A stretch of 64,000 nucleotides of DNA, taken from the NCBI RefSeq assembly GCF_009737085.1, contig NZ_WOVL01000008.1, forward strand, positions 1-64,000. The letters are read 5' to 3'. Positions 47,914 to 55,877 of this stretch are shown here, one piece after another; position 1 is the stretch's first letter; every line of letters starts with the position of its first letter. Both the position numbers and the translations under genes were made by a program. The notes below the pieces were generated by a model. The model did no database searches. It saw only the letters and a list, made by a program, of their open reading frames with translations, and was not told the origin of the DNA. The DNA is from Paenibacillus sp. NEAU-GSW1 (GTDB lineage: Bacteria > Bacillota > Bacilli > Paenibacillales > Paenibacillaceae).

Positions 47914-48849
47914 TTACTTGTACAATTCAACAATTCGCCTGGCTTGGCCGCTGATCTCATCGGCAAGAGACTTCGGCGCAAGCACGCACAGATCCGGCCC
48001 ATAACTAAGCAGCATTCCGTAGAGCCAATTATCCTCCGGAAACTCTGACCGGACCAGCAGCGATCCGTCCTCCTCCACCGTCATTTGTTCCGGGCCAAAG
48101 AACTCTTCAACCCGCACTCTAACTCGCGGATGAAATCGAAGCACCATCGTTATGTATGACTGTATGTCCCGCTGTCCCCATCTGGCATCCAGATCTTCCA
48201 GACGCTCCTTCCGGCGCGGGAATATTTCCATATCGACACGGAGTTTATGAATGCGGGACAGCTTGAATGTTCGGCAATCCTTTCTTAGACGGCAGTAGGC
48301 GTATAAGTACCACGCGCTTCCTTTCCAGGCAAGCCCTATCGGCTCAACGGTTCTCTCCCCCGTTTCTCCTTCGGAATTGGAGTATGTAAGCCAGACTGCG
48401 TTCCTGTTTTTGGCAGCCAGACGAAGCTCAGCCAGCTTGTCCTTGTCCGCCTCCACCCTCGTCCACGGGCTCAAACCTATAATCAGCTGTTCCCCCGCCT
48501 CTTCCATTCGTTGTTGCTCATTTTTGGCAATCAACGCGCTAATCTTGGCCAGCAGATGATCTATTTGCCCATCCTGCAGAGTTGACTGCATGCCTTTTAG
48601 GGCCGTTACTATCGACGATAGATCATCTAGGGTAACGATCTGTCTTTCTATGCGAAAATCGTCCATAATCTCGTAGCCGCCGTCCGCCCCCGCATAAGAC
48701 GCAATGGGGATACCTGCGGCATTGATCGCCTCGATATCTCTGTAAATCGTACGCAGCGAAACCTCAAACCGCTCGGCCAGTTCTTGGGCTCCCAATCGCT
48801 TGCGGCTGAGCAGAAGCATGGTGATACCCAGCAATCGTTGGAGCTTCAA
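47914..48849 (-). CDS. WYL-domain regulator (YafY/DeoR-like)
   Basis: 311 residues with a TTG start at 48849, supported by GGAGG nine bases upstream. The N-terminal helix-turn-helix is LGAQELAERFEVSLRTIYRDIEAINAAGIPIASYAGADGGY. The central WYL-type domain has AVWLTYSNSEGETGERTVEPIGLAWKGSAWYLYAYCRLRKDCRTFKLSRI, followed by a WCX-type C-terminus. WYL proteins bind nucleic acids or nucleotides in some defence and DNA-repair settings. The start overlaps the end of a decayed dehydrogenase frame. Confidence 0.92.
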   Translation of the reverse strand: MKLQRLLGITMLLLSRKRLGAQELAERFEVSLRTIYRDIEAINAAGIPIASYAGADGGYEIMDDFRIERQIVTLDDLSSIVTALKGMQSTLQDGQIDHLLAKISALIAKNEQQRMEEAGEQLIIGLSPWTRVEADKDKLAELRLAAKNRNAVWLTYSNSEGETGERTVEPIGLAWKGSAWYLYAYCRLRKDCRTFKLSRIHKLRVDMEIFPRRKERLEDLDARWGQRDIQSYITMVLRFHPRVRVRVEEFFGPEQMTVEEDGSLLVRSEFPEDNWLYGMLLSYGPDLCVLAPKSLADEISGQARRIVELYK

Positions 48850-49010
48850 TGATAAGAACCTCCTATACTAGGTTTTAACAATATTTCCCCCGTGCCTCCC
48901 CCTTTTTCAAAAAGTGCGAGAGCGGCCGTTGCGTCGGACAGTGGGAATACCTTCTGTATAATTGATGGTATAGCCCCTTTAGCAAGAAGCTCAAATAGAA
49001 TGAACAAATG
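48846..49010 (-). pseudogene. C-terminal remnant of a quinone reductase/alcohol dehydrogenase
   Basis: The minus-strand frame 49010-48846 reads ELLAKGAIPSIIQKVFPLSDATAALALFEKGGGTGEILLKP to TGA. This is the last 50 residues of a zinc-type alcohol dehydrogenase or NADPH:quinone reductase. The frame is closed upstream by TGA 49013-49011, and no start or nucleotide-binding part is present. Its stop codon overlaps the TTG start of the WYL gene, so the two were probably once in one operon. Confidence 0.7.
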
Positions 49011-49159
49011 TCATGTTTAAGTTTTTAAACATATAAACCTAAATTGGATTTTAATTCAATTTGCTAGGGAACACAATAGCAGGTTGCGCGATCACGCAAA
49101 AGAAATACGGGAACGCCTCACGAATCGCATTCTCCTACGGATTTCGGATTCAAACCCGA

Positions 49160-49403
49160 ATGTTTCTTATTCTCGCACTCGTACTTTGTATCCCGTCTGT
49201 CCTCGTATCGGCAGCACCCCAAGCGCGCCCTTCAGCCGCCCCATTAGACAAGGAGAATGTCGAAGCATTCGCAAGGCGGTTTTTTCCAGCAGCCTGAAGT
49301 AAAAGATCAGCTGGCGGGCGCCGTTCTCGTCATCGTTAAAGACGGTCAAATTCTATTGAACGAAGGGTATGGCTATGCTGACATCCCCGCGACGATGAAG
49401 TAG
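49160..49403 (+). pseudogene. N-terminal remnant of a beta-lactamase-family serine hydrolase
   Basis: From ATG 49160 a signal peptide (MFLILALVLCIPSVLVSAAP) is followed by KENVEAFARRFF. The frame then shifts near 49290. The next frame gives QPEVKDQLAGAVLVIVKDGQILLNEGYGYADI, which matches the start of class C beta-lactamase-like serine hydrolases, and ends at TAG 49403. The catalytic SxxK region and the rest are gone. It is a short remnant, probably cut off by a deletion. Confidence 0.7.
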
Positions 49404-49442
49404 AACAGTGCCGAATTAGCTTTGAAACGAGTGCAAAGCAAA

Positions 49443-49472
49443 AATAAAAACGCAGTCCATGATGAACTGCGT
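49443..49472 (-). terminator. Hairpin downstream of marR (second)
   Basis: ACGCAGT (49450-49456) and ACTGCGT (49466-49472); on the minus strand it is followed by TTTTTATTTT. It is the second of two hairpins after marR. Confidence 0.6.
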
Positions 49473-49510
49473 ACCTTTACCTCCAATCAACATTTTATAT
49501 TTCCAAACAT

Positions 49511-49534
49511 AAAAAAACGGCATCTCTGCCGTTT
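49511..49534 (-). terminator. Terminator of the marR operon
   Basis: AAACGGCA-TCTC-TGCCGTTT, followed on the minus strand by seven Ts. It lies 36 bases after the marR stop. Confidence 0.8.
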
Positions 49535-49569
49535 GAAACCGACCACTCCAGCCCGGCTTGATTCTTTGG

Positions 49570-50004
49570 CTATTCAAATTTGTTTAACGAATCGGACAAA
49601 CGCCTCAAATTGTTCAATAAGCCGGTTTTTTCACCCGGTGTCCAATCACCCATTGCTTCACGCATAATGCGCTGACGGGTGAGATTAATCATGGAGTGGA
49701 TTTCCTTCCCGTAAGAGGTCAATTCAGACAAGCGAACGCGAGAATCTTCGCTTGATGGATAAGTTTGCACCAATCCTGCCGCCTCTAGCTTATCAATTTG
49801 TCGACTGACACTCGAGTAATTTTTCCCCATCATGTCGGCCAAATCACCAACGCTGGTCGATTGAAGGTGACCGATACCAACCAAAACACGAAAGGCAGCT
49901 GTTTCCAAATGAACTCCGGCACTGGCAATCATTTTCTTATCACGATCCGGCCGATTAATAATAGAAATTAAATCAATTAGCGCTTTAAAAATTTGTTCTT
50001 CCAT
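49570..50004 (-). CDS. MarR family regulator
   Basis: About 144 residues (MEEQIFKALIDLISIINRPDRDKKM). The winged helix is VGDLADMMGKNYSSVSRQIDKLEAAGLVQTYPSSEDSRVRLSELTSYGKEI, with the wing motif SSEDSRVRLSELT typical of MarR. The N-terminal and C-terminal helices form the dimer interface. It follows the quinone reductase gene by 8 bases. Two strong palindromes before that gene are the likely binding sites, so the pair appears autoregulated. Confidence 0.9.
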   Translation of the reverse strand: MEEQIFKALIDLISIINRPDRDKKMIASAGVHLETAAFRVLVGIGHLQSTSVGDLADMMGKNYSSVSRQIDKLEAAGLVQTYPSSEDSRVRLSELTSYGKEIHSMINLTRQRIMREAMGDWTPGEKTGLLNNLRRLSDSLNKFE

Positions 50005-50012
50005 GTTCAATA

Positions 50013-50966
50013 TTATACCTTTATTACGGGTCTGGGAGTCAAGGGCGCAGTCCAGGCAGCTTCAATATCTTTTAAAGCGAACTCCGCTACAGCAATTTTG
50101 ATTTTCCCCTCTGCGGCCATTTCAAAAACACTTTTAGCAGATGAAAGCATATCAGCCTGTGAAACACTCCTGCCACCGCTGCCTAGCAGTTCAATTGATG
50201 ACGCTCGAAGGATCGATGAAGGGACACTGATCGTTTCTTGCCCCGACGATGTTCCGATACTAACAAAGCGAGTTGTCTGATTTGCGCCAATCTGGGCGAT
50301 CGCTGAAAGAATTGCGAAGGCGCTATCACCCCAAAGGTAATCCAAAATTACGTCAACACCTCCGGAAATAACTGAATTTAAGGCGTCCTGAAACGCTTTA
50401 ACGCCGCCATCGACTGTCATATCGAACGAAACGACTTCATCAGCCTCCAGTAATCGCAATTTTGATTCGTTACGTCCGGTCACAATGATTTTTTTAGCTC
50501 CCAGGTACTTGGCTATCTGAACAGCTAAGCTGCCGGATGCCCCAGTGGCGCCATTAATCAGAACAGTTTGGCCAGGTCTGAAACGAGCCCGATATACCAA
50601 AGCAGCCCAAGACGACATAGCTGGATTAGCGATAGCAGCGGCTGTGACATCGTCAATGCCATCTGGTAAACGGATGATCATTTTTTCGTTGACGATTGTT
50701 TGCTCCGCCAAACTGCCATAAGGTGCAGTAGGGAGAGCAAAGTATACGCGAGAGCCATCTTCCAAAGTCCCTACGCCGTCTGCGCCTGCTATGATTGGAA
50801 AGTTAATCTCTGATGAGTAGTGCATGCCCATTGAACGAAACTTGCTAAGCTTACTTAAGGCTGCTGCCGAAACATTAACCAAAACATGAGCGTCTGTTGC
50901 GACTGGTGAATCAAATTGATCAAACACAGGGATTGCCCCCAATTCCTTTACAATCGCTGCCTTCAT
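50013..50966 (-). CDS. Zinc-type alcohol dehydrogenase-like / quinone oxidoreductase
   Basis: 317 residues, medium-chain dehydrogenase family without the zinc ligands of true alcohol dehydrogenases. The N-terminal GroES-like part has FPIIAGADGVGTLEDGSRVYF. The NADP-binding Rossmann motif is VLINGATGASGSLAVQIAKYLGAKKIIVTGRNESKL. It probably reduces quinones or reactive enones. First gene of a two-gene operon with marR. Two palindromic operators lie just upstream. The remnant at 48846 is from a different member of the same broad family. Confidence 0.9.
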   Translation of the reverse strand: MKAAIVKELGAIPVFDQFDSPVATDAHVLVNVSAAALSKLSKFRSMGMHYSSEINFPIIAGADGVGTLEDGSRVYFALPTAPYGSLAEQTIVNEKMIIRLPDGIDDVTAAAIANPAMSSWAALVYRARFRPGQTVLINGATGASGSLAVQIAKYLGAKKIIVTGRNESKLRLLEADEVVSFDMTVDGGVKAFQDALNSVISGGVDVILDYLWGDSAFAILSAIAQIGANQTTRFVSIGTSSGQETISVPSSILRASSIELLGSGGRSVSQADMLSSAKSVFEMAAEGKIKIAVAEFALKDIEAAWTAPLTPRPVIKV

Positions 50967-50994
50967 CGTTTATCAGCCTCTCCTTCATCACATT

Positions 50995-51050
50995 TATGTG
51001 CATATTGCACATATAAAGCATAGCATATTTATGTGCAATATGCACATAAA
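50995..51050. promoter_or_regulatory. Two MarR operator-like palindromes
   Basis: TATGTGCA-TAT-TGCACATA (50995-51013) and TTTATGTGCA-ATA-TGCACATAAA (51028-51050). The arms are perfect and identical; centres are 35 bases apart. They lie 29 to 84 bases before the reductase start. Confidence 0.8.
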
Positions 51051-51111
51051 TGTGATCATTCGTTCCAGCTATGTTCTCTACCGCCGTGGTCGGATTCATT
51101 ACCATTGAAAT

Positions 51112-51153
51112 AAACAAAACCTGCCTGAGCAGATGTTTCACTGCTCAAACAGG
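51112..51153 (-). terminator. Terminator of the SLH pseudogene
   Basis: On the minus strand CCTGTTTGAGCAG pairs with CTGCTCAGGCAGG (two U-G pairs) and is followed by TTTTGTTT. It lies 20 bases after the decayed gene's stop. Confidence 0.7.
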
Positions 51154-51172
51154 CTTTGCCAATAAACCTTTT

Positions 51173-52427
51173 CTATTCAATGGATCCTAATGCTTGCAGC
51201 AGTCTTATGAATAAGACCGCCGCTTGTGCGCGTGTTAACTCGCCCTTCGGATTAAAGGTATCCTCGCTTGTTCCTGTCATAATATTAAGCTTGACCATCA
51301 AACGCACATCTTCAAGATAAGCCGAATCCACACTTCCAATATCCTTATAGCGGTCCAGGCTGACAAATTCCTTCGTCGTCGGCAGCTTTTATTGACCACG
51401 TCAAAAAGAAATCTCTGCCGTCTACTCCTGCATGATTGTCATTATCGGAGGCGCTTGCGCTGATCGCTGCTGTTCCATAAGCTTCAAAAGCCAAATCGAG
51501 CTCCGTCTGATTGTCCGCAATTCCAATATCATCTAAAGGAATTTGATACTCGTACACTTTGTGCTGATAGGCAACCTTGTCCGTATAAATAAAAAACGGC
51601 CGCCCCCAAGTCGTCTCGGGTACTGAAGCCTTATACTCTTTTACGCCGGAAGAAGTCTTTACATAAACTTTCGAATAGTCGGCATCGCCATCCATGGTGT
51701 TGTCTGGTGTAAAATCGATGACTACATATAAGTTCGTATCATCATTCCATACCCAGCCATAGGTATAACCTTCGGGGTGACCCGTGGTAGGAATCGAGTA
51801 TTCTTTAAAAAACGGCTGCCTCGAAGCAATCTCCGTTAACTGCCCGTCTATAACTAAATTCCCGGTCGAAGAGTTTAGACGATAAGTATAGAACTCCGAG
51901 CCCATATCTATTTCCGAGTAATTGTTGCTGGCAGAAAATGAAAAGGAGTTTTACCAATCGCTTCAGGCTCAATCCTTGCAGCGATGGTCAAGCTATTGGT
52001 TAAATGACCAGCGGGGAATTTCAAAATCATCCCTGTCTCTTCAACGTTGATCAAATCCTGATCTGTCAATGCGAGCTTTCCGACTGCAAAATCCGTATCA
52101 CCGTTAACATCGTTCGGAGACTGTGTTCCAAGAAAGACAGAATCAAGATGCGACTTTCCTCCGCCCTTTTTCACTAATTTTATGGCAGCGGGCTTGTCCG
52201 TTTCAAACAGGTTTAATTACAGCGTCTGTACGGAAACGAACTGATGAAAGTGAACCTTGCTCAACCCACTCCCCGTTTTCAAATGCAGAAACTACTACTT
52301 GTCCATTAGCCGAAGGTACCGGAATGACACTTGCATCGCTTGGACGATTCCAAATGACAACCGATCCTAGCAGCATCAAAAAAATCAAGATTGCCTTTGT
52401 AAAACGATATCGTTTCAACTTACCCAT
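51173..52427 (-). pseudogene. SLH-domain surface protein, multiply frameshifted
   Basis: Four frames read end to end make one secreted protein of about 415 residues. 52427-52203 gives a signal peptide and start (KAILIFLMLLGSVVIW). 52205-51908 gives LVKKGGGKSHLDSVFLG and TDFAVGKLAL. 51950-51345 gives a beta-rich domain (GYTYGWVWNDDTNLYVVIDFTPDNTMDG). 51365-51173 gives an S-layer homology domain (YKDIGSVDSAYLEDVRLMVKLNIMTG and GELTRAQAAVLFIRLL) to TAG. Each junction is a one-base shift without loss of homology-like sequence. It was a cell-wall-anchored protein; now broken, unless the shifts are sequencing errors. Confidence 0.75.
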
Positions 52428-52696
52428 CCCCCTAATCCTGATCCAACACCTATTAAATATATTACTTAAGTTATCCGTTTTTCAACAATAAACTTTCTAT
52501 AATTTGGGCAACGAACCAATAGAGGTGCATCTTCCTGCAGGCTATCCGACAAATGAAAAACGCAGCCCAACAGCCCTCCCGCCAGTCGGACCTGACGGAC
52601 GAAGCTAACTCGATAGGACTTTTAGCGGTAGATTCAGATGCCGTGCTCCTGCACTTGATGTTGTTCTTCGATGCTTACCATTCATTTCGTCCGCGC
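52428..52696. other. Intergenic stretch with no supported gene
   Basis: Between the SLH pseudogene and the hairpin pair. A plus-strand frame of 71 codons (52553-52768) runs into the palindrome at 52739 and has no ribosome binding site or recognisable motif, so I do not call it. Short inverted stretches around GGCGGGAGGGCTG on the minus strand suggest structure, but nothing can be named. Confidence 0.4.
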
Positions 52697-52728
52697 GGGC
52701 GAACCCCAATTTTAGGGGTTTATCGCCC
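52697..52728. repeat. Hairpin GGGCGA-A-CCCC ... GGGG-TCGCCC
   Basis: GGGCGA (52697-52702) and CCCC (52704-52707) pair with GGGG (52715-52718) and TCGCCC (52723-52728) around an AATTTTA loop. It lies ten bases before the long palindrome at 52739-52795. Confidence 0.65.
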
Positions 52729-52738
52729 CCTAGACATT

Positions 52739-52795
52739 CCACCAAATTGTAAACACAACGCAACCTAAGGTTGCGTTGTGTTTACAATTTGGTGG
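52739..52795. repeat. 57-base perfect palindrome abutting a tRNA-Ala fragment
   Basis: Arms of 28 bases (52739-52766 and 52768-52795) around a single A are exact complements, from CCACCAAATTG to CAATTTGGTGG. The inner part (AACGCAACCT/AGGTTGCGTT) could be the tRNA terminator. The right arm runs through the CCA end of the tRNA fragment, which is longer than any terminator needs. It suggests an inverted duplication or an element end. Confidence 0.8.
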
Positions 52796-52853
52796 AGCCC
52801 AGGGGGATCGAACCCCGACCACATCGCTGCCAGCGATGCGCTTTCCCGAGCTT
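52790..52853 (-). pseudogene. tRNA-Ala(GGC) gene fragment, 3' part
   Basis: The minus strand has the anticodon arm CATCG-CTGGCAG-CGATG (anticodon GGC), a T-arm with GGTTCGATCC and an acceptor strand GGGCTCC-ACCA. The 5' acceptor strand is missing, the D-arm is shortened (AGCTCGGGAAAGCG, lacking about four bases) and one T-stem pair is lost. A matching 5' fragment is 6.2 kb away at 59018-59047. It is not expected to make a working tRNA. Confidence 0.8.
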
Positions 52854-52859
52854 ATTAGT

Positions 52860-52995
52860 TTAACACCCATTATTTAAGAATTCAGCGAATTTCCGAGCGC
52901 CTTTCTCAAAGCAACGATACTTTGGATATCTGTAACTCTGTATTGATCCGTCCTTTAGTTTGGGATCTTTCTTTAGAAGCCCCATGATTAGGAGC
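52860..52995 (-). other. Short coding-like tail after the prolyl hydroxylase gene
   Basis: In a different frame from the hydroxylase, directly after its stop, the DNA reads KYELLIMGLLKKDPKLKDGSIQ and then CFEKGARKFAEFLNNGC to TAA. Codon use and charge pattern look coding, but there is no start of its own. It may be the tail of another decayed gene or of a longer ancestral hydroxylase. Not recognised. Confidence 0.35.
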
Positions 52996-53600
52996 TCATA
53001 CTTGATATTGTGGTCGATCGCAAAACCAAAGTGTGCCAATCCACTTTTCCCCAACCTGCAAAACTTTTGATCCGTGTAACGATCGCTGGTCAGGAATGGA
53101 TGTACCTGGCTGGCAGTTTTCAAAAATCAATAGTGTCCCCGTTGTTGGAGTAACTTCTATATTTAAATGCGGAAAATAAGTTTCTCCTCCAGAGACAACA
53201 TCATTTAGATAAAAGAGCGCAGTGTATAACCGTTGACCTGACTGCTCAAGTATTACTTTGTTTGATTCTCTCTCTATATCAAAACAATCCAAATGAGGTT
53301 CAAACTTACCGCCTACTCCATAATGAGCTACTTGCAATTTACTTGCATAATGAATGGGCTGCTCAACAATTTCTGCTACCTGATTACATACGCTTTGTAC
53401 AAATTCATTTTGATGATGGTGAAACCAAGCCAAGTTTGAAATTCGTATTTGAGAATATTCTAGCCCTGATTTTCCGACCACTGTTGCCGGTGTTAACTGT
53501 CCACGCGCCATCTTAATCAAGGATTGACAGGCTTCGGATTGAAGAGCTGAAGGATAGCAGCCGATAAACGGCTGTTCGTTCAGTAGCTGTATAGGTGTTT
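52996..53600 (-). CDS. Prolyl 4-hydroxylase-like 2-oxoglutarate/Fe(II) oxygenase
   Basis: About 200 residues. The double-stranded beta-helix core shows the metal motif HLD (in GGKFEPHLDCFD) and the distal His with 2-oxoglutarate-binding Lys ten residues later (SLHGSKVLQVGEKWIGTLWF), as in bacterial and algal prolyl 4-hydroxylases. The N-terminal part QPFIGCYPSALQSEACQSLIK aligns with the usual start of the family but lies upstream of the first standard start codon (TTG 53520). The frame opens at 53600 with ATT, GTT, ATC after GGGAG, so an unusual start or start damage is likely. The nearby collagen-like protein is a natural substrate. Confidence 0.75.
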
Positions 53601-53805
53601 GGATAACAATTCAACTCCCAACATGTAAATTCTGTCGAATTATTTATATGTTAGAAGCATATTGATGTGCATTTTGGGGGCTAATTTTTGGGCTAGCATC
53701 ACTCCGCCCATCCATGTTATTTATGTGTACATTTCAGTTCAAGGAGCATAATCTGCAATGAGATCAAAGATTTTGGCTTCTGCTTCACATCAGGAGGGAG
53801 ACAAT

Positions 53806-55035
53806 TTGATCACCATCAGCCTTTGCATGATCGTAAAAAATGAAGAGGATACGATTGGAAGCTGCTTGTCTTCAGTGGCTGAAGCTGTAGATGAAGTTAT
53901 AATTGTCGATACCGGATCGACGGACAGAACAAAATCGATTGTCGAGCCCTTTCATGCGCGCCTTTACGACTTTCAGTGGATTGATGATTTTGCGGCTGCT
54001 CGAAATTATGCATTCAGCTTGGCGACAAAAGAATATATTTTTTGGCTGGACGCAGATGATGTATTAACGAAAGACAATCTCGATAAGCTTATTGCACTGA
54101 AAGCAACGCTTGATGCTAGCGTGGATTCCGTAACAATGGATTACCATTTGGCATTCGATGAATTCGGCGAAGTATCGTCCAGTGTCACACGCAACCGCTT
54201 GGTCAAAAGAGCCAACCAATATCGCTGGTTCGGTGCCGTCCACGAATACCTGGGAGTATGGGGTAATATTTATCATAGCGATATAGCAGTGACGCACAGC
54301 AGCATTCATCATGACAACGACAGAAATCTAAATATTTACGAAAAACGTTTTTCGAACGGTGAACAATTTACTGTACGGGATCTTTATTATTTTGCCAACG
54401 AGCTTCTTGACCATAAACAGTACGAACGGGCAATTGATTTTTACGAAAAATTTCTTACTACAAAGCAGGGCTGGATCGAGGATAACATATCCTCTTGCGG
54501 CAAAATGGCTGATTGCTACCACCAACTGGGAAACCACGAGAAAGAGCTGGAATGCTCGTTAAGATCGTTTCAATACGATACTCCTCGTGCAGAGTATTGC
54601 TGCCGTGTAGGCTATCACTTTTTACACAATCGTGAAATCCAAACAGCTATTTTTTGGTATAATCTCGCTACCAACGTGATCCTTCCGGAAAAGAAAATGG
54701 GATTCCATAACGTCGCTTGCTCCACATGGCTGCCCCATTTGCAGCTTTGCGTTTGTTATGATCAAATCGGCGAGTATTCCAAGGCTTACCAGCATAATGA
54801 AATCGCCCGGCAGTTCCGACCAAACGACCGTACTATATTGTCTAATAAGGCATATTTGGAAAAACGCTTGCATGTAGTAAATAAAACAGAAAATGATAAG
54901 AAGCGAACACACGCTACCGAAAAGCTTGCTCGGCGCAACCGTCCATTTTTGTTCAAAAAGAGTGAACCTGGAGGCCTGCCTACTCAACGATCGACTCGAG
55001 CTCGACAACAGCAGCCGAAGCGAGCGCTCCATTAA
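53806..55035 (+). CDS. GT2 glycosyltransferase with C-terminal TPR-like repeats
   Basis: About 409 residues from TTG 53806 (GGAGGG upstream; the ATG at 53758 adds 16 residues with no family likeness). The N-terminal GT-A domain has ISLCMIVKNEEDTIGSCLSSV, VDEVIIVDTGSTDRT, and the metal-binding WLDADD. From about residue 200 helical repeats follow (YFANELLDHKQYERAIDFYEKFL, CSLRSFQYDTPRAEYCCRVGYHFL), the TPR region seen in SunS-like protein glycosyltransferases. The last 50 residues are basic and low in complexity. Its place beside collagen-like exosporium genes suggests it glycosylates them. Confidence 0.88.
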   Translation: MITISLCMIVKNEEDTIGSCLSSVAEAVDEVIIVDTGSTDRTKSIVEPFHARLYDFQWIDDFAAARNYAFSLATKEYIFWLDADDVLTKDNLDKLIALKATLDASVDSVTMDYHLAFDEFGEVSSSVTRNRLVKRANQYRWFGAVHEYLGVWGNIYHSDIAVTHSSIHHDNDRNLNIYEKRFSNGEQFTVRDLYYFANELLDHKQYERAIDFYEKFLTTKQGWIEDNISSCGKMADCYHQLGNHEKELECSLRSFQYDTPRAEYCCRVGYHFLHNREIQTAIFWYNLATNVILPEKKMGFHNVACSTWLPHLQLCVCYDQIGEYSKAYQHNEIARQFRPNDRTILSNKAYLEKRLHVVNKTENDKKRTHATEKLARRNRPFLFKKSEPGGLPTQRSTRARQQQPKRALH

Positions 55036-55123
55036 ACCACCCGCAATAAAAAAATCCCCCACGACTCTGGATCAAGCCAAAGCAGATAAGGGATCCGATA
55101 AAGTAAATATGGCAGAATAAAAA

Positions 55124-55861
55124 TTAGATCATAATACCGGCGCTGGCATAGCCTGATACACACGTAACAATCGGAATGTCTCCAACGCTTTTTGCAGAGA
55201 ACACCATTAATAAACGAGTTTCTGGAGTTACAGGTATACACAGTCCGCTCTTAATGCCATGGGCAATGGTACCAAGTGGAAGCGTACCGGTAAGTGTTGG
55301 AGCTAGTGTCACAACAGCTTCTGGAATTGGAGTAAAGATGTTATCTGGAATAGATGATGCATACAATTGTGCTGTAATCAATACCGATGATGATCCGAGC
55401 GCCAATGCTGTCGTAGTGCTAAAATAAGCAGCAATCGAAGTAATGCTTCCCTTCTGAGGAACGGAGAATGCGAAGTCGCGAAGCGCTCCTCCGGCACCTG
55501 TAATATCAATCGGTCCGCCTAATACGTTCTTATTAGCACAGGAATTACCAAAACCAACAAGCCCAGTAACAGACAAAGCTCCAGGAATTTCAGACTCCAT
55601 AGTAACCGGAGTACCTGAAGCAAATGGAATGATAACACCAGAACGTCTTAATCTGACCTTCTTGGGATGTCTGGGGATTCTGCACTCCTTATTTCTTTTG
55701 ATGATTTTCTTTTTGCAGTATTTCAAGCGCTTTAACTTATTTTTCCAATGTTTTTTAGAACACGGCTTAGATTTAGGCTTAGATTTAGGCTTAGATTTAG
55801 GCTTAGGACACGGTTTACAACACGGCCTAGGATAAAGTCTAGGACATCCCATATCAAACAC
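55124..55861 (-). CDS. BclB-domain exosporium protein without collagen region
   Basis: 245 residues. Residues 1-75 are strongly basic with Pro-Lys-Ser repeats (KPKSKPKSKPKSKP) and Cys residues. Residues 77-245 match the BclB C-terminal domain found in exosporium proteins ([52 protein letters not shown]). It is a near copy of the domain of the upstream collagen-like protein but the Gly-X-Y stretch is absent. No signal peptide, as expected for mother-cell-made spore coat or exosporium proteins. It follows the collagen-like gene by 16 bases. Confidence 0.88.
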   Translation of the reverse strand: MFDMGCPRLYPRPCCKPCPKPKSKPKSKPKSKPCSKKHWKNKLKRLKYCKKKIIKRNKECRIPRHPKKVRLRRSGVIIPFASGTPVTMESEIPGALSVTGLVGFGNSCANKNVLGGPIDITGAGGALRDFAFSVPQKGSITSIAAYFSTTTALALGSSSVLITAQLYASSIPDNIFTPIPEAVVTLAPTLTGTLPLGTIAHGIKSGLCIPVTPETRLLMVFSAKSVGDIPIVTCVSGYASAGIMI

Positions 55862-55877
55862 CTCTTCCCGTCATATT

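Noticed and set aside
52553..52768. 71-codon plus-strand frame
   Set aside because: It runs into the long palindrome and has no start signal or motif.
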